The notes: generated from the sequence alone by a model not told the origin. Numbered from the stretch's first letter, positions 18,057 to 26,603 are shown. The stretch: 64,000 bases of DNA from Janthinobacterium sp. SUN073 (GCF_030397665.1 NZ_JAPUBT010000001.1:741926-805925), one strand, 5' to 3'. Numbers and translations are program-made.

Positions 18057-18755
18057 TTACAAAATCTGCTTCACATCGGCCATGGTGATGCTGCCCACGC
18101 CCGGCACGTTCAATTTCACGCCGCCGGCGCCCGTCGACACGCTGGCGACCGAACCGAACATCAGCGCCGCCGCATCCGTGAGCTTGGCGCCGCCGCGCGT
18201 GGCTTCCACCGAAAAGGTGTAGGCGCCGTCGGCCAGCACGACCGGCTTGCCATCCTTGTCGAGCTCGGCCGTGGAGCCGTTCCAGCCCAACGGCAAGGTA
18301 CCCGCATCCTGCGGGCCCAGGTCGATGGAATGGACTTCCTTGCCCGCACTGTTGTAGATGATGACCTTGACGCTGTCGGCCGGCGTGGCCAGGTCCACGC
18401 CCATCAGGGCCGCACTCTTGCTCAGGGTGATATTCTTGCCTGCCGTCAGCACGCCGTGGCCGATGATATTCGCCGCCTGCATGGATTCGGCCTGCTGGTA
18501 GCTGGTTTTGAGCGTTTCCAGCGTGGTATTGAGCTTGTTGACGCCCGTCACCGTGGACAGCTGGGCCAGCTGGCTCGTCAGCTGCGCATTGTCCAGCGGG
18601 TTCATCGGGTCCTGGTTTTGCAGCTGGGTCACCAGCAGGGTCAGGAATTTGTTCGTTTCTTCCTCGACGCTGCCCTTCGCGGCCGTGGTCTTCTTCGGAT
18701 TCATCGTCGCCATCAAGTCGGTGACGGTGGCGGTGCTGGTATCGATGGTTGCCAT
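18057..18755 (-). CDS. flgD: Flagellar hook cap / scaffolding protein FlgD
   Basis: FlgD caps the growing hook and is lost when the hook is finished. The 232-residue product contains the hallmark KFLTLLVTQLQNQDPMNPLD followed by NAQLTSQLAQLSTVTGVNKL in the N-terminal third. The rest is a Tudor/fibronectin-like C-terminal domain with a conserved VYTFSVEA-like strand (AYTFSVEATRGG). It lies 54 bases upstream of flgE and 15 bases after flgC. Confidence 0.95.
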   Translation of the reverse strand: MATIDTSTATVTDLMATMNPKKTTAAKGSVEEETNKFLTLLVTQLQNQDPMNPLDNAQLTSQLAQLSTVTGVNKLNTTLETLKTSYQQAESMQAANIIGHGVLTAGKNITLSKSAALMGVDLATPADSVKVIIYNSAGKEVHSIDLGPQDAGTLPLGWNGSTAELDKDGKPVVLADGAYTFSVEATRGGAKLTDAAALMFGSVASVSTGAGGVKLNVPGVGSITMADVKQIL

Positions 18756-18770
18756 AATGATCAGTCAGCC

Positions 18771-19172
18771 TTATTGGCCGAGCGTAAGGGTTTTCAGGAG
18801 CAGCGACTTGGCCGCGTTCATGGTTTCCACGTTGGTCTGGTACGAACGCGAGGCCGACAGCATGTTGACCATCTCGTCGACCGTATTCACGTTGGGCATG
18901 GTGACGTAGCCCTTCTCGTCGGCCAGCGGGTTCTTCGGGTCGTAGACCAGCTTCATCGGCGACGGATCTTCGATCACCTTCTGCACCTTGACGGCCGTGG
19001 CGCCGTTGGCCATGGGCACGACTTCGAACACCACCTGCTTGGCGCGGTAGGCTTCGCCGCTGGCGCTGGTGGCGCTGTCGGCATTGGCCAGATTGCTGGC
19101 CACCGTGTTCAGGCGCTGCGCCTGGGCGCTCATGGCCGAACCGGAGACATTGAAGATATTAAACAGCGACAT
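18771..19172 (-). CDS. flgC: Flagellar proximal rod protein FlgC
   Basis: FlgC is a proximal rod subunit of 133 residues. It opens [20 protein letters not shown] with [20 protein letters not shown], and it ends with [16 protein letters not shown], all family hallmarks. The start lies two bases after the flgB stop, so the two are co-translated. Confidence 0.96.
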   Translation of the reverse strand: MSLFNIFNVSGSAMSAQAQRLNTVASNLANADSATSASGEAYRAKQVVFEVVPMANGATAVKVQKVIEDPSPMKLVYDPKNPLADEKGYVTMPNVNTVDEMVNMLSASRSYQTNVETMNAAKSLLLKTLTLGQ

Positions 19173-19174
19173 GA

Positions 19175-19624
19175 TTATTGTCCTCCCTGGATGGCCGTCA
19201 GCATGCCCTTGATCTGCGAGTTGAGGAACGTCACGGCCGCCTCGTAGCGGATGGCGTTGTCGGCAAAGGCGTTGCGTTCAAGATCCATGTCCACCGTATT
19301 GCCGTCGACGGCACCCTGGGCCGGCGCGCGGTACAGCAGCGGCGTGCCGTCAGCCAGTGTCTCGACCTTGCCGCCCGTGCTGCCAACGGTGGCGGCGACG
19401 CCCTTGCCCGGCATATGCTGCGGCGCCGTACCCTTCAGGGCCGGCGGTACGCCATCCTTGCGCGCCATCGCCCCCTTCAGCGCGCTGGCGAAATCGACAT
19501 CGCGCGCCTTGTAGTTGGGCGTATCGGCATTCGCGATATTCGAGGCGAGCAATTCCTGGCGCGTCGAGCGCAGGCTCAGCGCCGTCTCGTTGAAGCGCAT
19601 GTAATCGTCGAGTTTCCCTATCAT
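19175..19624 (-). CDS. flgB: Flagellar basal-body rod protein FlgB
   Basis: FlgB is the most proximal rod subunit. The 149-residue product has the motif [20 protein letters not shown] followed by [11 protein letters not shown], and a C-terminal helix with [18 protein letters not shown]. The ATG at 19624 has GGAG about 8 bases upstream; the open frame reaches further to 19699 without a good start. It is the first gene of the flgBCDEFGHIJKL operon and is divergent from flgA. Confidence 0.95.
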   Translation of the reverse strand: MIGKLDDYMRFNETALSLRSTRQELLASNIANADTPNYKARDVDFASALKGAMARKDGVPPALKGTAPQHMPGKGVAATVGSTGGKVETLADGTPLLYRAPAQGAVDGNTVDMDLERNAFADNAIRYEAAVTFLNSQIKGMLTAIQGGQ

Positions 19625-19815
19625 GTCAGGCTCCGGAAAGATCTGCCACTGGCGCCTGAGATGGCGGAAGGATGGCGGTATAGTGATGACAGGAAACATA
19701 GTACGGCGCCCACCGGCAAGGCCATCGCCGGATCAGACCGTACTTTTACCCCTTAATCGGCGCTTCGATCAGGGCGGCGCGCACTATCATGGCAGTATTC
19801 CAGAGGCCTATCACC
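19625..19815. promoter_or_regulatory. Divergent flgB/flgA intergenic region
   Basis: These 191 bases separate the two divergent flagellar transcription units and must hold both promoters. A TATAGT hexamer on the + strand (19679-19684) could serve flgA. I could not identify a convincing sigma-28 or sigma-54 element or an FlhDC site by eye. Confidence 0.45.
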
Positions 19816-20511
19816 ATGAAAACACCGCTTGCTTTCTTCTTCGCTCTTGCCGCCCTGCCACTGCTGGCGCAGGCGCAAAACGCCGGCCGGCAGACCCCGG
19901 AAGCGCTGCGCGACAGCGTGGAACAATTCCTGCAAGTGCAAAGCAATGGCTTGCCAGGCAAGGTGACGGTCACCGTCGGCGCCGTCGATCCGCGCCTGAA
20001 CCTGGCCGCCTGCCCCGCGCCGCAAGCGTTCATGGCGCCAGGCGCGCGCGCCTGGGGCAAGACCACCGTGGGCGTGCGCTGCACGGCCCCAAGCAACTGG
20101 ACCATTTATTTGCAAGCCAACGTGGCCGTCGTGGGCGACTACGTGGCCAGCGCCGTGCCGCTGGCACAAGGGCAAGCCATCGACGCCAGCCAGCTGGTGA
20201 CGATGCAGGGCGACCTGGCGGCATTGCCGGCAGGCATCGCCACCGACATGGCCCAGGTGGTGGGTGCCAGCACGAATATTTCCTTGCCACCAGGCACGCC
20301 GATGCGCCTCGACACCCTGCGCCGCAAGCCGGTGGTCATGCAAGGCCAGCTGGTGCGCGTCGTTTCAAGTGGCAACGGTTTCCAGGTGGCATCAGAAGGA
20401 CGCGCCATCGGCAGCGCCGGCGATGGCCAGACGGTGCAGGTACGCACGCAAAGCGGCCAGCAGATCAGCGGCGTGGCGCGCGCGGGTGGCATGGTGGAGG
20501 TCGCCTTTTAA
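19816..20511 (+). CDS. flgA: Flagella basal body P-ring formation chaperone FlgA
   Basis: FlgA is a periplasmic chaperone for FlgI. The 231-residue protein has a signal peptide (about residues 1-20, ending LAQAQ). It carries the C-terminal SAF/ChapFlgA domain with the conserved RLDTLRRKPVVMQGQLVRVV and a GRAIGSAGDGQTVQVRTQSG segment near the end. The ATG at 19816 is preferred to an in-frame start at 19789 because it gives a clean signal peptide. It is transcribed away from flgB, and flgM follows 110 bases later with its own promoter. Confidence 0.94.
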   Translation: MKTPLAFFFALAALPLLAQAQNAGRQTPEALRDSVEQFLQVQSNGLPGKVTVTVGAVDPRLNLAACPAPQAFMAPGARAWGKTTVGVRCTAPSNWTIYLQANVAVVGDYVASAVPLAQGQAIDASQLVTMQGDLAALPAGIATDMAQVVGASTNISLPPGTPMRLDTLRRKPVVMQGQLVRVVSSGNGFQVASEGRAIGSAGDGQTVQVRTQSGQQISGVARAGGMVEVAF

Positions 20512-20545
20512 CGCGAATAGATAGCGATATTGTAGTCTGGCGCAC

Positions 20546-20572
20546 TAAAGTTCCTGGATAAGATGCCGATAA
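20546..20572 (+). promoter_or_regulatory. Sigma-28 (FliA) promoter of flgMN
   Basis: TAAAGTTC (20546-20553) is followed after exactly 11 bases by GCCGATAA (20565-20572). This matches the FliA consensus at 15 of 16 positions with the right spacing. The predicted start is about 45 bases before the flgM GTG codon. Confidence 0.88.
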
Positions 20573-20621
20573 GAAGTCATATCCCGGAGTTTTTTGACTT
20601 CGACCAGACGAGGATCACGCT

Positions 20622-20930
20622 GTGAAAATTACCGATAACACCATTAAAAGCAATCCCGGCCTGCCGGTGGCGCCCGCGAATACCTCCGGCGCCCGGAATG
20701 CCGAGAAAGCCCAGGCAACACCGACGACGTCGGACAATGTACGCCTGTCGCCGCAAGGACAGGCATTAGCGGCCAGTGCAACTGCCGGCAGCGGCGCCGT
20801 GTTCGACACGAAAAAAGTCGAACGCATCAAGCTGGCGATCGCTGACGGCCAGTTCCAGGTCAACTCTGAAAAAGTGGCGGACGGTCTCCTCGACACAGTC
20901 AAGGACTTGCTGCACTCACGAAATAGATAG
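20622..20930 (+). CDS. flgM: Anti-sigma-28 factor FlgM
   Basis: FlgM holds FliA inactive until the hook is complete, then is exported. The 102-residue protein begins MKITDNTIKS, has a flexible Ala/Pro-rich middle, and ends in the sigma-binding helices: DTKKVERIKLAIADGQFQVN then SEKVADGLLDTVKDLL. The start codon is GTG at 20622, with GAGG about 9 bases upstream. A near-consensus FliA promoter lies upstream, giving the usual feedback loop, and fliA itself is at 24964-25695. Confidence 0.93.
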   Translation: MKITDNTIKSNPGLPVAPANTSGARNAEKAQATPTTSDNVRLSPQGQALAASATAGSGAVFDTKKVERIKLAIADGQFQVNSEKVADGLLDTVKDLLHSRNR

Positions 20931-20938
20931 GTTTCCTC

Positions 20939-21406
20939 ATGCAATCAGTGACTCCGTTTTCCAGCCTGCGCGACGAGCAACAGCTCATGACCACATTGCT
21001 GGCATTGATGAAAGAAGAACAGCGGCATCTGGTTGCGGCTGACATCGATGCAATCACGGAGCTCACGGTGCGCAAGACGGCACTCGTCGGACAATTGAGC
21101 CAGCTGGCGGCGCAACGCCACCAGGCGCTGGCGGCAGCCGGTTTCACGGCCGCCGAAGCGGGCATGGAAGACTGGCTGATCAGCGCCAGCGAAGCCGAAG
21201 CGGCGCCCCTGTGGAAAGCCCTGCTCGACACCACGCGCGAAGCGAAAGAACAGAACCGGCTCAACAGCCTGCTGGTCAACAAGCACATGCTGCACACGCA
21301 AGGCGCCCTGAACGCCATGCGCCCCACGGCCCAGAGCGGCAATTTCTACGGCCCCAGCGGCCAACCGATGACCAACACGGCCAGCCGGCGCGTCGTCATT
21401 GGCTAA
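20939..21406 (+). CDS. flgN: Flagellar export chaperone FlgN
   Basis: FlgN is the cytoplasmic chaperone for FlgK and FlgL. The 155-residue product is mostly helical (TTLLALMKEEQRHLVAADID, ELTVRKTALVGQLSQLAAQR). It ends in the family-typical short motif region NFYGPSGQPMTNTASRRVVI. It starts eight bases after flgM and is presumably co-transcribed from the sigma-28 promoter at 20546. Confidence 0.9.
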   Translation: MQSVTPFSSLRDEQQLMTTLLALMKEEQRHLVAADIDAITELTVRKTALVGQLSQLAAQRHQALAAAGFTAAEAGMEDWLISASEAEAAPLWKALLDTTREAKEQNRLNSLLVNKHMLHTQGALNAMRPTAQSGNFYGPSGQPMTNTASRRVVIG

Positions 21407-21419
21407 GCGTCTTCCAATT

Positions 21420-21995
21420 TCATCCCAGCGCGGGGAACAGCAGCGACAGGCACAGCAATAAGCCATTGCTGCTCGCATGCGCCGTGGCCGCCGCCACATA
21501 AGCGGGTCCCGGCCCCATGCTGCGCGCAATCAGGTAGCTGGCGGCAAACGTGCATCCCGCAATGAACGTCATGCTACCGTGCAAGATACCGGCGCCATTC
21601 ATCACATGACCGAAGGAAAATAGCGACGCACTAGCAAGCATGCAGACCATGGCTGGCACCTTGAAGCGGCGCAGCAACTCGATCGGCAGCCAATGCCCTA
21701 GCACCGTCTCGAACAGCGGCGCCCAGACGACAGCCATCCAGAACATCATCGACGTGCCGGCCCCCTCCAGGGATGCCGCGGCGGAACCGCCCAGCTGCTG
21801 CGGCGTCAACAAGGCCATGGCGGCCAGCGCCAACGGTACACAGATAAGACAATTAATTGCACCCACGCATGATCCCAGCAGCATGGCGCCGCGCATAGGA
21901 TGTGTTGCCATGCTGGCCCGCAGCGCAGCCAGGTTGACAGCCAGTCGTGGCACCGGCAAGTTCGTCGCTTTCAACATCCGCGTATTGCTCCTCAT
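21420..21995 (-). CDS. CPBP-type (Abi) membrane protein, putative
   Basis: This 191-residue protein has about five membrane helices and resembles the CPBP intramembrane protease group. A segment APLFETVLGHWLPIELLRR stands where the usual EExxxR motif lies, FSFGH matches the second FxxxH motif, and a third histidine occurs in AATAHASSNG. The first motif is variant, with only one Glu and no Arg at the usual spot, so activity is uncertain. The ATG at 21995 has AGGA about 8 bases upstream; an ATG at 22034 would add 13 residues. It converges on flgN and has no evident flagellar role. Confidence 0.6.
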   Translation of the reverse strand: MRSNTRMLKATNLPVPRLAVNLAALRASMATHPMRGAMLLGSCVGAINCLICVPLALAAMALLTPQQLGGSAAASLEGAGTSMMFWMAVVWAPLFETVLGHWLPIELLRRFKVPAMVCMLASASLFSFGHVMNGAGILHGSMTFIAGCTFAASYLIARSMGPGPAYVAAATAHASSNGLLLCLSLLFPALG

Positions 21996-22092
21996 GGCGC
22001 ATCCTGCCCACACGGGCAAGTCTACGGCCATCATAGCCCGGCACAGCCATGCGAAACTACGTCAATTGTTGCAGCATACAGATCAGCGCGTG

Positions 22093-22950
22093 TCAGCCAT
22101 GCGCGGGTCGCCCCGTATGCTGACGGTACTTCGCCGCGATGGCCTGCGCCCTGGCGCTGGCGGCAGCCTGCTGCTCTGGCGTCAGTTCCGCCTGCAGCCA
22201 GTGCCAGTATTCATCCTGATACGGATTGGTGACGCCGGGAGCGAGGATATCGTCGTAGACGAGTCGCAGGGCCAGCAGGTAGCCATACGCTTGCGGCGCA
22301 TCCTTCCGCACCACCTCGCCATCGCGCAGATACGCCATCATCAGGGTAGCCACGCTGGAGAGTTCCGCCTCGTCCGCCTGCGCCGTCAGCTGGGCGATGG
22401 CTTGCCGCTTCCATGCCTGCACCAGCGGATCGTCGGGACGGTTGCGCAGCGCGCTGCGGTCGCCGAACGGGCCTTCCGACAGGAACAGGGTGGCGGCGCC
22501 CGGCACGCCCGCCTTCGCGGCGGTGGCCAGGTAAGCCAGGCGATCGTCGCGCTGGCGCTGCGTCAGGCCCGCGCACAGCTGCTGCTGGGCGGCTTTTTCT
22601 TCTGCCGTCATCTCGCGTCCCAGCTCGAATTCCAGCCCCGGCAAGCGGCTTTCGCGCTGGAAGACGATGCAATCGTCGAGCAGGTTGTAGGCCGCATACG
22701 CGTCTTCCGCCCTGCCGCTGGCGGCCAGGCGTTCGAGCCGCTGCGCCAGAGACACGACAAGAGGCGCTTCAGCAGCAGGGACGGAAGCATCGATATGCAA
22801 ATACGATTCCAGGCTGCGTCCCGGCGGCGCGCTGGCGGCAGCGACGCCCGCTTCCGGCGCGCCGCCTTCGGGCGCAGGCCAGTACGCCAGCGCCAGCACT
22901 GCGGCGATGGCGGCGGCGATGGCAATGCCGGTAAGCTTGATATTCATCAT
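22093..22950 (-). CDS. Membrane-anchored hypothetical protein
   Basis: I do not recognise a named family. The 285-residue product starts MMNIKLTGIAIAAAIAAVLA, a signal anchor or uncleaved membrane helix. An Ala/Pro/Gly-rich linker and a soluble, helical, Ala-rich domain (about residues 60-285) follow, with repeated short helices that could be Sel1/TPR-like (for example ERLAASGRAEDAYAAYNLLD). The ATG pair at 22950/22947 is chosen because the hydrophobic segment then lies at the N-terminus. It lies between a CPBP-like gene and yciH on the same strand. Confidence 0.7.
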   Translation of the reverse strand: MMNIKLTGIAIAAAIAAVLALAYWPAPEGGAPEAGVAAASAPPGRSLESYLHIDASVPAAEAPLVVSLAQRLERLAASGRAEDAYAAYNLLDDCIVFQRESRLPGLEFELGREMTAEEKAAQQQLCAGLTQRQRDDRLAYLATAAKAGVPGAATLFLSEGPFGDRSALRNRPDDPLVQAWKRQAIAQLTAQADEAELSSVATLMMAYLRDGEVVRKDAPQAYGYLLALRLVYDDILAPGVTNPYQDEYWHWLQAELTPEQQAAASARAQAIAAKYRQHTGRPAHG

Positions 22951-23022
22951 GAGTGGCGCGCGTGGACTGGAAGCGCACGTTACCACAGGTGTGCGGCCGC
23001 ATGCCGCACGCGGCGCGGGCAA

Positions 23023-23385
23023 TCAGCCGCCGGCTTTTTTCGCCTGGTGGCCCAGCTTGACCAACGCGGCCACGATGGTGTCCACGTGGTCACCCTGCAC
23101 TTCGATCACGCCATCCTTGACGGTGCCGCCCGAGCCGCACTGCGTGCGCAGCTGCTTGCCCAGCAGGGCCAGCGCGATGGCATCCAGCGCCAGGCCTTTC
23201 ACCACGGTGACGCTCTTGCCGCCACGGCCCTTGGTCTGGCGCGACACGCGCACCACGCCATCGCCCGCCGGCGCCGCCTTGGCTTGTGCCTTGCACGCGC
23301 ATTGCGCCAGCGGCTGGCGGCAGGCGGGACACATGCGGCCCGTTTCAGTGGAATACACGAGACCGCCCAGGGAACTGCTTTTCAT
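23023..23385 (-). CDS. yciH: SUI1/YciH family translation factor
   Basis: This is a bacterial homologue of eIF1/SUI1 that can influence start-codon selection. The 120-residue product has a small Cys cluster near the N-terminus (CPACRQPLAQCAC, a possible zinc site). The SUI1 fold spans about residues 45-118 with the conserved GRGGKSVTVVKGL and QLRTQCGSGGTVKDGVIEVQ. The last motif is the classic SUI1 loop. It lies downstream of motD on the same strand, separated by 50 bases. Confidence 0.9.
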   Translation of the reverse strand: MKSSSLGGLVYSTETGRMCPACRQPLAQCACKAQAKAAPAGDGVVRVSRQTKGRGGKSVTVVKGLALDAIALALLGKQLRTQCGSGGTVKDGVIEVQGDHVDTIVAALVKLGHQAKKAGG

Positions 23386-23435
23386 GATGGAGAGATAAAA
23401 AGGGAGAAGGCCGCGATTGTACCAAGCGCCAGGGG

Positions 23436-24233
23436 TCAGTTGGCCGGTGCCGGCGCAGGTATAGGTGCGACGGGCGCCGTCGGCACTTCCGTCACCGTCT
23501 CGGGGATGCCCGACAAAATCGTCACGGCGACCCTGCGGTTGCGCGCCCGCCCTTCCGGCGTGGCGTTCGGCGCCACGGGAATGTTGTCGGCGTGGCCCAC
23601 GGCCGTCAGGCGCGAGGCTTGCACGCCGCTGGCGATGAACAGGCGCACCACGGCGCTGGCGCGCGCGGCCGACAATTCCCAGTTCGAGGCAAAGGTCGAA
23701 TTGCTGATCGGCTGGACATCCGTATGCCCTTCCACCTGCACGTCGTGCGTATCATCCTTGAGCAACACGGCCACGGCGCGCAAGGCCTGGTCCGACTCCA
23801 TCGTCAGCCCTGCGGCGCCCGGGTCGAACAGCACGCTGGCATTGATTTCCACACTCACGCCGCGGCTCGTCTGCGTGACCCGCACCTTGCCTTCCTTGAC
23901 CAGCGGCGCCAGGGTGGACGTGAGGTCCTGCGCCAGGCGCGTCATGTGCTCACGCTCGCGGCGGATGGCTTCCGTGCGGCGTTTCAGGGCGGGATTCGGC
24001 AGCGGGATGGCTTGCGGCGCTTCCATGACGATGGGCGGCGCGCCCTTTTCCAGGCTGAAGGCCTGGCCGATGGCATTCTGGAAGACGCGGTACTTGCCTT
24101 CGTTGACTTGCGAAATCGCGTACATGACGACAAAAAAGGCGAACAGCAAGGTGATGAAGTCGGCGTACGAGATCAGCCAGCGGTCCTGGTTGTCCGGTTC
24201 CTCGTCATACTTCCTGCGCGCGCGCCGCATCAT
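23436..24233 (-). CDS. motD: Flagellar stator protein MotD (MotB family)
   Basis: MotB-family proteins are the peptidoglycan-anchored half of the proton-driven stator. The 265-residue product has a short basic N-terminus, one membrane helix with the proton-accepting Asp (SYADFITLLFAFFVVMYAIS), a linker, and an OmpA-like domain (about residues 125-245) with VQVEGHTDVQP and NWELSAARASAVV. It begins two bases after the motC stop. Position directly downstream of fliA-motC matches the MotCD stator of pseudomonads rather than MotAB. Confidence 0.9.
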   Translation of the reverse strand: MMRRARRKYDEEPDNQDRWLISYADFITLLFAFFVVMYAISQVNEGKYRVFQNAIGQAFSLEKGAPPIVMEAPQAIPLPNPALKRRTEAIRREREHMTRLAQDLTSTLAPLVKEGKVRVTQTSRGVSVEINASVLFDPGAAGLTMESDQALRAVAVLLKDDTHDVQVEGHTDVQPISNSTFASNWELSAARASAVVRLFIASGVQASRLTAVGHADNIPVAPNATPEGRARNRRVAVTILSGIPETVTEVPTAPVAPIPAPAPAN

Positions 24234-24235
24234 GC

Positions 24236-24982
24236 TCAGTGCTCGTGCAGCAGGCTGGCCACGCGCTCTTCGATGATGCGCGTGTGGTCGCCCGTGGCGA
24301 TGTCGTACAGCACGGCGGCCGTGATTTCATACTGCAGCACGCGGCGCGAGACGATGGCCTTGAGCTTGTTCGCCACCGGCAGGAACAGCAGATTGGCCAG
24401 GCCGACGCCATAAATGGTCGAGACAAACGCCACGGCAATGCCGCTGCCCAGTTTGCTCGGGTCGGTGAGGTTTTCCATCACGTGGATCAGGCCCAGCACG
24501 GCGCCCAGGATACCGATGGTGGGCGAATAGCCGGCCGCCGACTCCCACACCTTGACGGCCTGGCGCTCGGCCATTTCGTAGGCGGAGATTTCCACGTCGA
24601 GCAACTGGCGCAGCTTGTCGGGCGCGATGCCGTCGACGATCATCCTCAACCCCTTGGCATTGAAGCGGTCGGCCGTGTTTTCCATCAGGCGTTCGAGTGC
24701 CAGCGGGCCGTCGCGGCGCGCCGTCAAACTCCATTGCCCGATGTCGCGCGCCAGCGCGGCACGCGTGTCGGCTGGCGGCAGGAACACCCAGCGCAGCATT
24801 TCCAGGCCGCGCACGAAGGTGCGCAGCCGCGTTTGCAGCAGCACGGCGCCGAAGGTGCCGACGATGACGATGGCGAAGGCGGCCGGCTGCAGCAGGGAGG
24901 CCATCTTGCCGCCTTCCAGTGCCTGGCCGACCAGCAGGCCCGCCAGCGCCAGCGCCAGCCCGATTACGCTGGACCAGTCCAC
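24236..24982 (-). CDS. motC: Flagellar stator protein MotC (MotA family)
   Basis: MotA-family proteins form the proton channel with MotB-type partners and push on FliG. The 248-residue protein begins with a GTG at 24982, preceded by AGGGAG about 6 bases upstream; this start overlaps the end of fliA by 19 bases. It has four membrane helices, including WSSVIGLALALAGLLVGQAL, and the conserved AAGYSPTIGILGAVLGLIHV and GIAVAFVSTIYGVGLANLLF. The open frame extends well upstream but only inside fliA. Confidence 0.9.
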   Translation of the reverse strand: MDWSSVIGLALALAGLLVGQALEGGKMASLLQPAAFAIVIVGTFGAVLLQTRLRTFVRGLEMLRWVFLPPADTRAALARDIGQWSLTARRDGPLALERLMENTADRFNAKGLRMIVDGIAPDKLRQLLDVEISAYEMAERQAVKVWESAAGYSPTIGILGAVLGLIHVMENLTDPSKLGSGIAVAFVSTIYGVGLANLLFLPVANKLKAIVSRRVLQYEITAAVLYDIATGDHTRIIEERVASLLHEH

Positions 24983-25695
24983 GCCAGCTCCCTCAAGGTT
25001 GCGCGCAGGCGCGCGACGGCCTGGGTATGCAGCTGCGAGACGCGCGATTCGGACACGCCCATCACCGCGCCGATCTCTTTCAGGTTCAGCTCTTCTTCGT
25101 AGTACAGGCCCATGAGCATTTTCTCGCGTGGCGGCAGCGCGTCGATGGCATCGATCACGGATTGCCGGAAATCGGTATCGAGCAGGGACCGCAAGGGGTC
25201 GCTGTCCTCGTCCACGCAATGGCGGTCGAGAAAGCTGTCATTGCCGTCCGGGTCATGAAAGTCTTCGTAGTACAGCAACTGGTGGCCGCCGCCGTCGCCC
25301 AGCATTTCCTGGTAATCGACGAGCGACATTTTCAGCAATTTTGCCACTTCCGACTCCGTCGGCGGGTGTCCCAGGCGCTGCTGCAAAATGCTCATCGCCT
25401 CTTCGATCTTGCGCATGTTCTGGCGCATGCTGCGCGGCAGCCAGTCGCTGGTGCGCAATTCGTCGAGCATGGCGCCGCGGATGCGCAGCACGGCATACGT
25501 CTCGAACTGCGCGCCATGCGTCTCTTCATAGCGGCTGATGGCGTCGAGCAGGCCGATCATGCCGGCCTGGATCAGGTCATCGACCTCGACCGAAGGCGGC
25601 AATTTCGCCTTCATATGGTGCGCCAGACGCTTCACCAGCGGAATATGCTCCGTCAGCAAATAGTCCTTGTTCGATTTCCCTTTGACCGTGTACAT
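24964..25695 (-). CDS. fliA: Flagellar sigma factor FliA (sigma-28)
   Basis: FliA directs class-3 flagellar transcription. The 243-residue protein has all sigma regions: region 1.2/2 with LVKRLAHHMKAKLPPSVEVD and DLIQAGMIGLLDAISRYEE, region 3 around PRSMRQNMRKIEEAMSILQ, and region 4 with LPPREKMLMGLYYEEELNLK and EIGAVMGVSESRVSQLH. It lies after flhG and overlaps motC. Matching promoters are visible in this window before flgM and flgK, and its antagonist FlgM is encoded at 20622. Confidence 0.97.
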   Translation of the reverse strand: MYTVKGKSNKDYLLTEHIPLVKRLAHHMKAKLPPSVEVDDLIQAGMIGLLDAISRYEETHGAQFETYAVLRIRGAMLDELRTSDWLPRSMRQNMRKIEEAMSILQQRLGHPPTESEVAKLLKMSLVDYQEMLGDGGGHQLLYYEDFHDPDGNDSFLDRHCVDEDSDPLRSLLDTDFRQSVIDAIDALPPREKMLMGLYYEEELNLKEIGAVMGVSESRVSQLHTQAVARLRATLRELAWTGPA

Positions 25696-25739
25696 AGGCT
25701 GCTTATTGTTTTAACTGCTATCGTGTGCTGATGATGGAA

Positions 25740-26603
25740 TCAGACGCTGAACTGGTGCGGGCTCCCCGTCTGGTACAAGGTGCCACCGAGCACCGGCGCC
25801 GCCGAACGGGCCAGCCGCTCGGCCAGTCCGCGAAACGCCACCGAGGCTCCCGCCAGCGGAAAGGCATCGACCACGCTGCGGCCCAGACGCGCCGCGCGGT
25901 GCAGATACTCATCGGCAGGCACCGATCCCATCGAGGTCAGTTTCACGGCCAGGTAGCGGCTCGCCGCCTGCGCCATATTATCGTATACCACTTTTGCCTC
26001 GGATTCGGAAGCGCCGGTGACGAGAATGCCGAACGGACGGCGTCCCAGTTCCTGGCTCAGGCGCTTGATCAGGCAGTACGCCGCCTTGATCGAAGTGGCG
26101 CTGGTCGACACTTGCACCACGATATCGGACGAGGCCATCAGCGGCACGGGGAAGCAATCGCCCTCGTCGGCCATGATGCCGTCGACCAGCACGATGCCGC
26201 TCTGGCGCGCCAGCACCTCGAAGGTCTTGCCCAGGCGGCGCAGTTCTTCCGCCCCCGCATAGTCCATGCTGTCCATCAGGTGGTTGCGCGCGCCCAGGCT
26301 GGCCACGCCGAAGCCTTGCGGCACCTGGTGAATGACCTGGTTCAGGGCGCACTGCTGGCGCGCCACGTCGCGCAGGCTGGCGCCGTGCGCCAGTCCCAGG
26401 CGCGCGGCCACGCCATCGCTGCCGCCGCTGGCGTCGAGCAACAGCACGTCATTGCCGCCGTAGACCAGCGAGGCGCCCAGGTTGACCAGCATGGCACCCT
26501 TGTCGTCCTGCGGCGTGGCCGAGAGGAACGTCATGACGCGCGGCTGCGGGCCGGCCAGCATGCGGCGCAAGCCTTCGGCCTGATCGAAATCGAAATTAGC
26601 CAA
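25740..26603 (-). CDS. flhG: Flagellar number regulator FlhG (FleN/MinD-like), degenerate ATPase
   Basis: FlhG limits flagellar number by stimulating the FlhF GTPase. The product opens ANFDFDQAEGLRRMLAG, which is the conserved DQAxxLR activator helix. The MinD-like body follows, but the expected P-loop KGGxGKT is replaced by ATPQDDKGAMLVNL. The Walker-B-like strands read VLLLDASGG and IVLVDGIMAD. The TTG at 26603 gives 287 residues and the family-like N-terminus; it overlaps the flhF stop. An ATG at 26624 is an alternative with no better ribosome site. It lies between flhF and fliA, the standard position. Confidence 0.88.
   Translation of the reverse strand: MANFDFDQAEGLRRMLAGPQPRVMTFLSATPQDDKGAMLVNLGASLVYGGNDVLLLDASGGSDGVAARLGLAHGASLRDVARQQCALNQVIHQVPQGFGVASLGARNHLMDSMDYAGAEELRRLGKTFEVLARQSGIVLVDGIMADEGDCFPVPLMASSDIVVQVSTSATSIKAAYCLIKRLSQELGRRPFGILVTGASESEAKVVYDNMAQAASRYLAVKLTSMGSVPADEYLHRAARLGRSVVDAFPLAGASVAFRGLAERLARSAAPVLGGTLYQTGSPHQFSV

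Noticed and set aside
16953..19247. A 764-codon open frame antisense to flgE-flgD-flgC-flgB
   Set aside because: The opposite strand encodes four clear flagellar proteins; this frame is His/Arg/Gly-rich and runs across their gene boundaries.
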